From positions 1,184,001 through 1,248,000 of the forward strand of contig NZ_CP104850.1 of the NCBI RefSeq assembly GCF_028864635.1: a stretch of DNA of 64,000 bases, in the 5' to 3' direction. Shown piece by piece: positions 1-6,991 of the stretch. Under the pieces are notes generated by a model. That model was not told the DNA's origin. It did no database searches and saw only the letters and a list, made by a program, of their open reading frames with translations. This DNA comes from Cloacibacterium sp. TD35 (GTDB lineage: Bacteria; Bacteroidota; Bacteroidia; Flavobacteriales; Weeksellaceae). Position numbers and translations under genes: made by a program. How positions within the stretch are numbered: the stretch's first letter is position 1; each line of letters starts with the position of its first letter.

Positions 1-196
1 CGGTTCTTTCTAAGTTAGGAATAAGGTTTGCTCTTTTTTGGTAAACGGTTTCTACATTAGCCCATTTTTCGTTTACGTTTTGTTCGCTTCCTACAAAACC
101 ATTTCTAATGCCAATTCCCCAAAATATTACCAATGCGATTACGCCAATCAGCACCAAACCTATTGTTCCAATGCCAAAACATCCTTTGTTATTCAT
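1..196 (-). CDS. lemA: LemA family protein, N-terminal 65 residues (runs off window)
   Basis: Reading the minus strand from an ATG at 196 gives a short N-terminal segment, one hydrophobic membrane helix (about residues 7-27, rich in G, I, L and V), then the start of a helical domain with the words NEKWANVETVYQKRANLIPN. That order (single N-terminal membrane helix followed by W-x-x-V-x-x-x-Y-Q-R-R-x-x-L-I-P-N-L) is the LemA signature. LemA proteins are membrane-anchored helical-bundle proteins of unclear role. The stop lies outside the window. A TATATTTG box at 240-247 on the same strand leaves a leader of about 40 nt. Confidence 0.85.
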   Translation of the reverse strand, partial: MNNKGCFGIGTIGLVLIGVIALVIFWGIGIRNGFVGSEQNVNEKWANVETVYQKRANLIPNLERT

Positions 197-239
197 AGTT
201 TATTTTTTTAAATTGTGTGTATTAAGTGATTCAGTAAAC

Positions 240-247
240 CAAATATA
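240..247 (-). promoter_or_regulatory. -7 box (TATATTTG) of lemA
   Basis: Exact match to the Bacteroidota -7 consensus TAnnTTTG on the minus strand, 43 nt before the lemA start. It lies back to back with the folA box, 12 nt apart. Confidence 0.55.
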
Positions 248-259
248 CAAATATTATGC

Positions 260-267
260 TAATTTTG
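260..267 (+). promoter_or_regulatory. -7 box (TAATTTTG) of folA
   Basis: Exact TAnnTTTG match ending 16 nt before the folA ATG. No convincing -33 TTG is visible; that region is occupied by the opposing lemA box. Confidence 0.55.
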
Positions 268-283
268 TAAAATATACCTTCAA

Positions 284-778
284 ATGATTACAATAGTAGT
301 AGCAATGGGAAAAAACAGAGAAATTGGTGTTGATAACCAGTTGCTTTGGCATTTACCTAAAGATTTAAAACATTTTAAAGAACTTACCAGTGGTCACCCT
401 ATTATTATGGGCAGAAAAACATACGAAAGTATAGGTAAACCGCTTCCTAATCGTACTAATATTGTGATTAGTAGAAAAAATGATTGGTTCGAAGAAGGAA
501 TTCTTATCGTAGGTAGTATTAAAGAAGCACTGAAATTTGCCAAAAAAATAGACGAAAATGTTTTTGTTATTGGTGGAGGTACTATTTATGAACAAACAAT
601 AGATTTGGCAGATCAATTAGAGATTACTTTGGTAGATGCTACTTTAGATGCTGATACTTATTTCCCAAAAATTGACGAGAAAATTTGGCAGAAAACCCAA
701 GAAACTTGCCATGAAAAAGACGAAAAAAATCAATATGATTTTTGTTTTCAAACTTTTACAAAAAAGACTAGCGTCTAA
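284..778 (+). CDS. folA: Dihydrofolate reductase
   Basis: Reduces dihydrofolate to tetrahydrofolate with NADPH in the cytosol, feeding thymidylate, purine and methionine synthesis. The 164-residue length is typical of bacterial DHFR. Visible family landmarks are the N-terminal strand MITIVVAMGKNREIG, the substrate-loop LLWHLPKDLKHFKELT with its acidic residue (D27 region), the NADPH-binding IIMGRKTYESIGKPLPNR stretch (about 40-57), and the second glycine-rich motif VFVIGGGTIYEQ (about 93-104). The ATG at 284 is the only sensible start. The stop overlaps a run of 7-nt words (774-801) that continues into the spacer before the next gene. Certain at family level. Confidence 0.96.
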   Translation: MITIVVAMGKNREIGVDNQLLWHLPKDLKHFKELTSGHPIIMGRKTYESIGKPLPNRTNIVISRKNDWFEEGILIVGSIKEALKFAKKIDENVFVIGGGTIYEQTIDLADQLEITLVDATLDADTYFPKIDEKIWQKTQETCHEKDEKNQYDFCFQTFTKKTSV

Positions 779-801
779 TGTCTGAAATCTAACATCTAAT
801 T
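774..801 (+). repeat. Degenerate heptamer array, 4 units (TCTAAYN)
   Basis: Four consecutive 7-nt words: TCTAATG, TCTGAAA, TCTAACA, TCTAATT. The array overlaps the folA stop codon and ends 3 nt before a TATATTTG promoter box. Confidence 0.7.
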
Positions 802-803
802 TT

Positions 804-811
804 TATATTTG
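804..811 (+). promoter_or_regulatory. -7 box (TATATTTG) of the 830 gene
   Basis: Exact TAnnTTTG followed by CA, 18 nt before the ATG at 830. The heptamer array at 774-801 fills the region where a -33 element would lie. Confidence 0.6.
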
Positions 812-829
812 CACACTTAATTTTAAGAG

Positions 830-1396
830 ATGAATAAGTACATAAAATTTTTAATTGCTGGCTTAATGATTGCTGCGGGAGTTTACCTGATGATGAACCG
901 TCAAATAGGGTGGGGAATTGTAGTCGTATTCTTTTCGCTGAGTCCTATTTTACTATTTTTCAAAAATGAATATATCTTATTGGCTTTTTGGCAAATGAGA
1001 AAACAGAATTTTATAAAAGCTGCACATTGGTTAACTTTCATTAAAAACTACCAGTCACAGTTGCACAAATCACAATATGGTTATTTTCATTACTTACAAG
1101 GTTTAACTCTAGCGCAAGAAAATCCTGCGAAAGTAGAACCGCTCATGAAAAAAGCTTTAGAATATGGCTTAAATATGAAGCATGATAGAGCAATGGCTAC
1201 ATTAAACTTAGCTGCAGCAGCACTTTCTAAAGGAAGAAAGCCTGAAGCTCAAAAATTATTAGAAGAAGCCAAAAGATTAGACGATCAAGGAATGATGGCT
1301 GATCAAATAAAAATGATGAAAGACCAATTGAAAATGCCTTCTATGCAAAAACATATGCATAATCCGCAGATGAGACATAGAGGGAAATTCTTCTAA
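830..1396 (+). CDS. Membrane-anchored TPR-like protein of unknown function
   Basis: 188 residues. Two closely spaced hydrophobic helices at the N-terminus (about 7-22 and 27-46) make a membrane hairpin or anchor. The remainder is predicted helical with repeat-like segments (FIKAAHWLTFIKNY, KVEPLMKKALEYGL, KGRKPEAQKLLEEAKRL) that look like degenerate tetratricopeptide units, implying a cytosolic protein-interaction domain. The C-terminus is Met/His/Lys-rich. I do not recognise a named family. It has its own promoter box and a terminator after it, so it is probably monocistronic. Start at ATG 830 fits the promoter spacing. Confidence 0.75.
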   Translation: MNKYIKFLIAGLMIAAGVYLMMNRQIGWGIVVVFFSLSPILLFFKNEYILLAFWQMRKQNFIKAAHWLTFIKNYQSQLHKSQYGYFHYLQGLTLAQENPAKVEPLMKKALEYGLNMKHDRAMATLNLAAAALSKGRKPEAQKLLEEAKRLDDQGMMADQIKMMKDQLKMPSMQKHMHNPQMRHRGKFF

Positions 1397-1414
1397 ACAC
1401 GATAAAGAGAAAAC

Positions 1415-1447
1415 AAAAAACTCCTGAAATTTTTCAGGAGTTTTTTT
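1415..1447. terminator. Bidirectional intrinsic terminator
   Basis: ACTCCTGAAA paired with TTTCAGGAGT around a short loop, with A-run before and T-run after. It separates two convergent genes, so it can serve both. Confidence 0.85.
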
Positions 1448-1467
1448 ATTGTGATATTTTAAAGTTT

Positions 1468-2100
1468 TTACATCTCGGCATCATTAGTGTTTCCGTAGAA
1501 TTTTGGCATTTGCCAATGATATTTTACAGCGAGCATTCTGATAGATACAATGAGAAGAATCGTAATAATTTGATTAATTTCTTCTGACAAGCCACTAAAA
1601 TTTCTCAGGAGAATATAGACGAAACCGCCTAAAATAGCAGCGGTGGCATAAATTTCTTTTCTGAAAATCAGAGGAATTCTGTTCAGCAAAATATCTCTAA
1701 TAATCCCACCAAAACAGCCAGTTATGGTGCCTAAGGTAATACCAATTATAGGATGTAAATCAGCATTCATTCCTTTTTGAACCCCTATAATCGTAAAAAG
1801 ACCAAGTCCAAGGCTGTCAAACAGAAATAAAGTTACCTGGAATTTTTTTTCGATAGCTTTAAATAACATCGTAAAAATTGCTGTGAAAAAAATTATGCTT
1901 ACTGTAAGCAAATCATGCATCCAAAAAACAGGCACATCTAGTAATAAATCTCTTACTGTTCCGCCACCTACAGAAGTAACAAATGCAATAATCATTACGC
2001 CAAATGGGTCAAAACGTTTTTGCATGGCTGCAAATGTTCCAGACATAGCAAACGACATGGTGCCTAGTATTTCTATTATAAATGTAAAATCAGGAAGCAT
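1468..2100 (-). CDS. TRIC-type cation channel family protein (YicG/UPF0126)
   Basis: 210 residues and almost wholly hydrophobic, with about seven predicted membrane helices. Two related halves each carry a glycine-rich turn followed by Arg-Asp: VGGGTVRDLLL at about residues 44-54 and CFGGIIRDILL at about 129-139. This internally duplicated GG-x-x-RD pattern is typical of the bacterial UPF0126/YicG proteins, homologues of eukaryotic TRIC potassium channels. Expected location is the inner membrane, as a trimer. Specific substrate cannot be read from sequence. It is followed (in its own direction) by the bidirectional terminator; upstream on the same strand are coaD and ddl, 22 nt and more away, so the three may be co-transcribed. 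Confidence 0.9.
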   Translation of the reverse strand: MLPDFTFIIEILGTMSFAMSGTFAAMQKRFDPFGVMIIAFVTSVGGGTVRDLLLDVPVFWMHDLLTVSIIFFTAIFTMLFKAIEKKFQVTLFLFDSLGLGLFTIIGVQKGMNADLHPIIGITLGTITGCFGGIIRDILLNRIPLIFRKEIYATAAILGGFVYILLRNFSGLSEEINQIITILLIVSIRMLAVKYHWQMPKFYGNTNDAEM

Positions 2101-2122
2101 AGGGTTAAAATTTTAGAGTTTT

Positions 2123-2581
2123 CTATACTCTTACAGCATCTGGAACAAATAATTGATATTCGCCTTTATTAGAAATAATTTCTCTCACAATACTGCTGCT
2201 GATAAATGATTTTCCAGAAGAAGTAAGTAAGAATACAGTTTCTAATTTTCTTTTTGCTAAAGTTCTGTTGGTGTGAGCGATCGCTTTTTCAAATTCGAAA
2301 TCGGCAGGATTTCTGAGGCCTCTCAAAATAAACTGAGCTTCCTTTTTAATACAATAATTAATAGTTAATCCCTCAAAATAATCTACCTCTACATTTGGGA
2401 AATGCGCTACAGATTTTCGAATAAATTCCATACGCTTTTCTAGAGGAAACATATATTTTTTCTGAGAATTCTGCCCAATAGCGATAATTAGTTTATCAAA
2501 CAGAGGAACTGCTCTTTCAATAATATCTAGGTGTCCTAAAGTAATTGGGTCAAAAGATCCTGGAAATACAGCTATTTTCAT
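2123..2581 (-). CDS. coaD: Phosphopantetheine adenylyltransferase
   Basis: Fourth step of coenzyme A synthesis: transfers AMP from ATP to 4'-phosphopantetheine. 152 residues, the usual length. The nucleotidyltransferase signature FPGSFDPITLGHLDII (about 6-21) includes the T/HxGH motif (TLGH, His17). The substrate stretch YFEGLT, the RGLRNPADFEFE loop (about 89-100) and the C-terminal ISSSIVREI motif (about 127-135) are all present. Start ATG at 2581. It lies downstream of ddl on the same strand with a 92-nt spacer containing a run of 7-nt words. Confidence 0.96.
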   Translation of the reverse strand: MKIAVFPGSFDPITLGHLDIIERAVPLFDKLIIAIGQNSQKKYMFPLEKRMEFIRKSVAHFPNVEVDYFEGLTINYCIKKEAQFILRGLRNPADFEFEKAIAHTNRTLAKRKLETVFLLTSSGKSFISSSIVREIISNKGEYQLFVPDAVRV

Positions 2582-2590
2582 ATTTTATTT

Positions 2591-2625
2591 AGCTTTCGGC
2601 AGTTAGCTTTTGGCTTTCCGCAATT
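2591..2625 (-). repeat. Degenerate 7/14-nt word array upstream of coaD
   Basis: On the plus strand the words read AGCTTTC, GGCAGTT, AGCTTTT, GGCTTTC, CGCAATT: a 14-nt unit with a 7-nt sub-period. It sits 10 nt upstream of the coaD start. Related words (GCTGAAAGCTGAGTGCC) continue to about 2660. Confidence 0.5.
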
Positions 2626-2673
2626 AATATTATGATTTTTGCTGAAAGCTGAGTGCCTACAGCAGATTGCAAA

Positions 2674-3657
2674 TTATTTAGCTAAAGCTTTTTCTACTTC
2701 GTTTCCACAAAGGTCTTTGATAGAAATTCCGTAAATTTTTGCTTGTTGAGGTAAGATAGAAGCGGGTGAAAATCCAGGATTGGTATTCATTTCCAGCATG
2801 TAAGGCGTTCCATCCATAATGATGTATTCACTTCTAGAGAAACCGCTCATTCCCAAAGATTCATACGCATGTTTTGCGATTTTTTCTACTTTGTATCTGG
2901 TTTCTTCATCTAATCTGGCAGGTGTAATTTCTTCAGAAGCACCTTCATATTTCGCTTCATAGTCGAAAAACTCTTTGTGCGGAACAATTTCTGTAATTCC
3001 AAGAACAATGGTTTCCCCTTTGTAATCGATAACACCTACAGAAACCTCCATTCCGTTTAAGAAAGATTCTATTAAAATTTCATCATCTTCTTTGAAGGCA
3101 AATTCAATAGCTGCTGCCAATTCAGACTTTTCTTTTACTTTAGAAATCCCGAGCGAAGAGCCACTTTGATTTGGTTTTACAAATAATGGAAGTCCTAATT
3201 CTTCTACAATTTTTTCTTCATTAATATTTTCTCCTTTTCTTAGGTAAAAACTTTTTGCAGAAGGAATGCCATATTTTGCTAAAACCGCAAGAGTATCTTT
3301 TTTGTTGAAAGTAAGAGCGCTTTTGTAGAAATCACAGCCTGTATATTTTTGACCAATAGCGTTCCAATAGCCTTGTAATTCACCATTTTCGCCAGGAGCT
3401 CCGTGAATAATGTTAAAACAAACATCAAATTTTAAAATTGCTCCGTTTGCAAGCGTTACAGAAAAATCTCCTTTGTTAATAAGAAGTTTTTCTTCGTTTT
3501 CGGTTAAAAAGTACCATTCGTCTTTTAGAACAACTACTTTATAAACCTGGTATAAATCTCTGTCTAGAGAATCATAAATCAATTGGCCGCTTTTCAGAGA
3601 AACCTTGTATTCATCAGAGAAGCCACCCATTACTACGGCTACATTTTTCTTGCTCAT
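2674..3657 (-). CDS. ddl: D-alanine--D-alanine ligase
   Basis: Makes the D-Ala-D-Ala dipeptide for peptidoglycan precursors, using ATP. 327 residues with ATP-grasp architecture: N-terminal VVMGGFSDEYKVSLKSG (about 8-24), the IIHGAPGENGELQGYWNAIG stretch (about 83-102), the central ATP-binding PLFVKPNQSGSSLGISKV (about 157-174), and the metal-binding C-terminal EMNTNPGFSPASILPQQA (about 289-306). The last motif is E-x-N-T-x-P-G-(F/M), as expected. It is preceded by a TACATTTG box and diverges from the PASTA gene; coaD follows. Other wall genes in the window are murI and the PASTA protein. Confidence 0.95.
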   Translation of the reverse strand: MSKKNVAVVMGGFSDEYKVSLKSGQLIYDSLDRDLYQVYKVVVLKDEWYFLTENEEKLLINKGDFSVTLANGAILKFDVCFNIIHGAPGENGELQGYWNAIGQKYTGCDFYKSALTFNKKDTLAVLAKYGIPSAKSFYLRKGENINEEKIVEELGLPLFVKPNQSGSSLGISKVKEKSELAAAIEFAFKEDDEILIESFLNGMEVSVGVIDYKGETIVLGITEIVPHKEFFDYEAKYEGASEEITPARLDEETRYKVEKIAKHAYESLGMSGFSRSEYIIMDGTPYMLEMNTNPGFSPASILPQQAKIYGISIKDLCGNEVEKALAK

Positions 3658-3680
3658 ACTTTTTAAAAAACTAATAAACG

Positions 3681-3688
3681 CAAATGTA
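3681..3688 (-). promoter_or_regulatory. -7 box (TACATTTG) of ddl
   Basis: Exact TAnnTTTG on the minus strand, 23 nt before the ddl ATG, followed by CG. Confidence 0.55.
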
Positions 3689-3725
3689 ATTATTTTTCAA
3701 CTTAAATATTTCATAATTTTATATT

Positions 3726-3733
3726 TATATTTG
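3726..3733 (+). promoter_or_regulatory. -7 box (TATATTTG) of the PASTA gene
   Basis: Exact TAnnTTTG followed by CG, 29 nt before the ATG at 3763. Confidence 0.55.
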
Positions 3734-3762
3734 CGTTTATATTTCGAATAAATAAAAAATTT

Positions 3763-4746
3763 ATGCTTCGATCTTTTTTCCACTGGAAAGTTTTTGTAAA
3801 CTTAATAGTAGCACTTGTAATTTTTGTAGGAGTAGTTTGGCTTACCTTTCGATGGCTAGAGTTTCACACCAATCACGGTGAAGAAATTCAGGTCCCGAAT
3901 GTTGTCAACATGAAAGTACACCAAGCGATAGAGGTTCTAGATGACCAAGGCTTAGAATATGAAGTAGATAGTTTTAAATACGATCCAAAATTTAAACCCT
4001 ATCAAGTTCTGCAAATTTATCCATCACCTGGTTCTAGAGTTAAAGATGGAAGAACTATTGTATTAAAAGTAAACCCTAAAACATATGCGCCAGTTGCGGT
4101 TCCAGATGTTTTAGATAGGTATAAATACTTGGCTTTCAGGAAGTTTGATTTGTTGGGTTTAAAAGTAGGAGACACTATTTATGAGCCTAATATTCAGAAA
4201 GATGCAGTCATTAGAATGATGTTTAATGGAAGAGTTATCAAACCGGGAGAAAAAGTGCCGATGTATTCTACACTAGATTTGGTCATTGGGTCTGGGCCTA
4301 TGAGAAATGTTGTAATACCTAATTTGGTAGGAAGAACCGTGGCAGAAGCGAAAGCAATAATTGCCCAAAACTATTTTGAGTTAGGGCTTGTAGACCATGA
4401 AGATGGACTAAATGATGATTCTGACATCATCTATTATCAAGATCCAGCAAGTGGTTCTGTAAGAGATCAGGGAATGCAGGTAGATTTATGGGCAAGTAAA
4501 AAAACGCCTGCAGAAATGCAATCTAAAATCCAAAAACTCAATAGCATTTACAGAACAGTAGATAGTAATGCAGTTCCAGAGCCTTCTGATAATGAATTTA
4601 CTCCCGTTCCAAGTGAGGAACCAGTAAATACTACGCCAAAACCACCTGTAGAAAAGCCTAAAGCCACTACTAATACACCTACTACAAAACCTACAGAAAC
4701 AAAACCAGCGGAAGAGAAACCCGCGAAAAAGGTAATTGTAGAGTAG
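3763..4746 (+). CDS. Stand-alone PASTA domain membrane protein
   Basis: 327 residues. One N-terminal membrane helix (about 10-29), then three tandem PASTA-like modules (about 40-105, 110-178 and 183-248) marked by V-x-V-P-N/D-V-x-x-(x)-A-x-x-x-L: EIQVPNVVNMKVHQAIEVL, VAVPDVLDRYKYLAFRKF and VVIPNLVGRTVAEAKAII. The tail from about 265 is Pro/Thr/Lys/Glu-rich and disordered. PASTA modules bind muropeptides or help assemble cell-wall enzymes, and are usually attached to a Ser/Thr kinase or a penicillin-binding protein; here neither is fused. The topology puts PASTA in the periplasm. Next to ddl, so a cell-wall role is a fair inference. Confidence 0.88.
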   Translation: MLRSFFHWKVFVNLIVALVIFVGVVWLTFRWLEFHTNHGEEIQVPNVVNMKVHQAIEVLDDQGLEYEVDSFKYDPKFKPYQVLQIYPSPGSRVKDGRTIVLKVNPKTYAPVAVPDVLDRYKYLAFRKFDLLGLKVGDTIYEPNIQKDAVIRMMFNGRVIKPGEKVPMYSTLDLVIGSGPMRNVVIPNLVGRTVAEAKAIIAQNYFELGLVDHEDGLNDDSDIIYYQDPASGSVRDQGMQVDLWASKKTPAEMQSKIQKLNSIYRTVDSNAVPEPSDNEFTPVPSEEPVNTTPKPPVEKPKATTNTPTTKPTETKPAEEKPAKKVIVE

Positions 4747-4773
4747 TTTTTTAGAAATTAAAATAATTTATAG

Positions 4774-4806
4774 AACTTTGCCGAAAATTTTTGGCAAAGT
4801 TTTTTT
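4774..4806 (+). terminator. Intrinsic terminator after the PASTA gene
   Basis: Perfect 9-bp stem AACTTTGCC / GGCAAAGTT with a 10-nt loop and a T-run. It ends only 7 nt before the ATG of the next gene, so the next gene either tolerates read-through or starts within the hairpin; the near-box GAACTTTG lies in its left arm. Confidence 0.75.
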
Positions 4807-4813
4807 GAATAAT

Positions 4814-5878
4814 ATGAGCGAAAAAGAAGATTTTTTAGAAGAAGATTTATTGTTAGAAGACGAAAATTCTAATGACGAAGAAAACTCAGGGTTGTTTGAA
4901 CATCTCAATATTACAGTAGATAAAAAACAAGAACCTCTAAGAATAGATAAATTTCTTTTGATTTATCGCCAAAATTCTTCTAGAAATAAAATTTCGCAAA
5001 CGTGTAGAGCAGGAAACGTCATCGTAAATGGTAATCCTGTAAAACAAAATTATAGAGTAAAACCAGGTGACGAAATTTCGGTTTTATTAACGCATCCTCC
5101 TCGCGAAAATGTTATTATTCCTGAAGATATTCCATTTAAAATTGTCTATGAAGATGATGACGTTTTGGTGGTAGATAAAGAGCCCGGAATGGTGGTGCAT
5201 CCAGGTTTTGGGAATTGGCAAGGAACATTGGTTAATGCGGTAGCTTTTCATTTTCAGAAAAATGGATTTACCTCAGATTTAGATAGAGTAGGCTTGGTTC
5301 ATAGAATAGATAAAGACACTTCTGGACTTATTGTTTTAGCCAAAAATGAATATGCATTAAGCTTTTTAGCCAAGCAATTTTTTGACCGAAAAACCAAACG
5401 TTTGTATTGGGCTTTTGTTTGGGGTAATTTAGAAAATGACGAAGGTACAATCAGAGGACACATCGGAAGACATCAGAAAAACCGAATGCAAATGGCAGTT
5501 TATGAAGATGGAAGCCAAGGAAAACATGCGGTAACGCATTATAAAGTCTTAGAAAGATTCAAATACATGACTTGGGTAGAATGTAAACTGGAAACCGGAA
5601 GAACTCACCAAATTAGAGCACATTTTAAACACATTGGTCATACTCTTTTTAACGATGAAAGATATGAAGGTCATCAAATCTTACGTGGCGTAAACTTACC
5701 AAAATACAAGCAATTTGTAAAAAATGTGTTTGAAGTTTTGCCTAGACATGCTTTACACGCTCATACTCTTGGATTTATACATCCTACTACTAAAAAAGAA
5801 ATGTATTTTGAATCACCAATGCCAAAAGATATGCAGGATGCGGTAGAAAAATGGAGAAATTATCTGCAAAACTCTTAA
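4814..5878 (+). CDS. RluD-type 23S rRNA pseudouridine synthase
   Basis: Isomerises uridines in 23S rRNA. An acidic N-terminal extension (about 30 residues) precedes an S4 RNA-binding domain (about 42-95: RIDKFLLIYRQNSSRNKISQ and VNGNPVKQNYRVKPGDEI). The catalytic domain follows with DVLVVDKEPGMVVHPG and the catalytic motif GLVHRIDKDTSGLIVLAK, whose Asp is D166 counted from this start. The later TGRTHQIRAHFKHIGH motif is also present. A longer frame starting with TTG at 4778 exists, but that codon lies inside the terminator stem, so the ATG at 4814 (354 residues) is preferred. RluD is more likely than RluC given the S4 domain and length, but the exact target is not proven. Confidence 0.9.
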   Translation: MSEKEDFLEEDLLLEDENSNDEENSGLFEHLNITVDKKQEPLRIDKFLLIYRQNSSRNKISQTCRAGNVIVNGNPVKQNYRVKPGDEISVLLTHPPRENVIIPEDIPFKIVYEDDDVLVVDKEPGMVVHPGFGNWQGTLVNAVAFHFQKNGFTSDLDRVGLVHRIDKDTSGLIVLAKNEYALSFLAKQFFDRKTKRLYWAFVWGNLENDEGTIRGHIGRHQKNRMQMAVYEDGSQGKHAVTHYKVLERFKYMTWVECKLETGRTHQIRAHFKHIGHTLFNDERYEGHQILRGVNLPKYKQFVKNVFEVLPRHALHAHTLGFIHPTTKKEMYFESPMPKDMQDAVEKWRNYLQNS

Positions 5879-5937
5879 TTACAATCGTTTTCGGTCAGGT
5901 TTAAGACAAAGAAATTTTCAATTTCATACTTTTTACT

Positions 5938-5945
5938 TAAATTTG
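5938..5945 (+). promoter_or_regulatory. -7 box (TAAATTTG) of the PorP/SprF gene
   Basis: Exact TAnnTTTG, 20 nt before the ATG at 5966. Confidence 0.5.
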
Positions 5946-5965
5946 ACGTTTAGAAATTCACAATC

Positions 5966-6916
5966 ATGAAAAAAATATTATTCACTTTTTTTGCTGCTTT
6001 TTCAGGATTGAGCTATGCTCAAGAAACCATTCCTATGTATCAGCAGTATTTATTTGATAGTGAATTTCTCTTTAATCCTGCACATATTGGTAAAACAGAT
6101 GATGTAAATCTGGTTGCCAACTATCAAAAACAATTTTCAAAATTTGATGAATCTCCTAATGTACAATCGGTAGGAATTCATGCTAATGCTTTTGATAGAG
6201 TAGGAATAGGCGCTTATTTTTTCCGTGACCAAAACGGGCCAATTTCTGCAAACGGAATTGCAATTGGTGCTTCTTATTTTGTTCCACTCAGTGATGAAGA
6301 TGGCAGAAAAGACCAATTTTCTTTCGGAACTTCTGTAAATTTTTACAATCAGAACTTTGATGTTTCTAAAGTAAATGCTCAAGATCCAAACGATCCTTTG
6401 CTTTACGAAAATAACAATAGTATTTTCATTGCTTATGCTAACTTAGGATTACAAGCTACTTATAGCAGAGCTTTTGCAGGGATTTCTGTTGCAGATATTC
6501 CATTGAGTAACAATACACCAGTAGTAAATGGTATAGAACCTTCGCCAACTAGATTTTATCTCAATGCAGGGTATGACTGGGAAATTACCGAAGGATTTTC
6601 TGTAGAACCTTCTGTGATGATGAATTTGAATACCAATTCATCTAGAATGTTTGATATCAATGTTTTGATGAAATTGTATGGTGAAAGTGATTATTTTGCT
6701 GCGGGAATCAATTACAGAACTGCGAAAAGCGCTGTGGGAAGCCAACAGTTAAGCATGTCGCCTATTATTAAATTTAAGCTTAATAAACTCCATTTCGGAG
6801 CTTCATATAATTTAGGATTGTCTGATATTCAAGAATACGGCGGAAATTCGTTCATGCTGAGTTTAGGCTATGATATTCCTAATTTCATCAATCAAAGAGG
6901 ATTTAGATATCGTTAA
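5966..6916 (+). CDS. Type IX secretion PorP/SprF family outer-membrane protein
   Basis: 316 residues with a Sec signal peptide (cleavage near SYA-QE, about residue 19). The mature start ETIPMYQQYLFDSEFLFNPAHIGKTDDVNLV is the characteristic PorP/SprF opening (QY...NPA.aG), followed by alternating amphipathic strands typical of an outer-membrane beta barrel, ending on an aromatic-rich strand. Family members help present or anchor proteins exported by the type IX system, in gliding bacteria often next to an SprB-like adhesin. No such partner is adjacent here; the neighbours are RluD and hemW. Start and signal peptide are clear; the specific cargo is unknown. Confidence 0.9.
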   Translation: MKKILFTFFAAFSGLSYAQETIPMYQQYLFDSEFLFNPAHIGKTDDVNLVANYQKQFSKFDESPNVQSVGIHANAFDRVGIGAYFFRDQNGPISANGIAIGASYFVPLSDEDGRKDQFSFGTSVNFYNQNFDVSKVNAQDPNDPLLYENNNSIFIAYANLGLQATYSRAFAGISVADIPLSNNTPVVNGIEPSPTRFYLNAGYDWEITEGFSVEPSVMMNLNTNSSRMFDINVLMKLYGESDYFAAGINYRTAKSAVGSQQLSMSPIIKFKLNKLHFGASYNLGLSDIQEYGGNSFMLSLGYDIPNFINQRGFRYR

Positions 6917-6923
6917 GAAATTT

Positions 6924-6979
6924 TAGAATTACGATTTCAAACTTACGATTTATCAGTAAATCATCTATCAAACATCTAA
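6924..6979 (+). repeat. Degenerate 7/14-nt word array before hemW
   Basis: Words in 7-nt phase: TAGAATT, ACGATTT, CAAACTT, ACGATTT, ATCAGTA, AATCATC, TATCAAA, CATCTAA. ACGATTT recurs exactly 14 nt apart. It ends 12 nt before the hemW start. Confidence 0.55.
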
Positions 6980-6991
6980 CACACAACAGAA

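Noticed and set aside
774-801. Heptamer arrays read as a CRISPR or phase-variable tract
   Set aside because: Units are far too short for CRISPR, differ between loci, and have no cas genes; the units are degenerate, unlike clean slip-prone repeats.
4778-4813. N-terminal extension of the RluD-type protein from TTG 4778
   Set aside because: The TTG lies inside a perfect terminator stem; the ATG at 4814 gives the expected family length.
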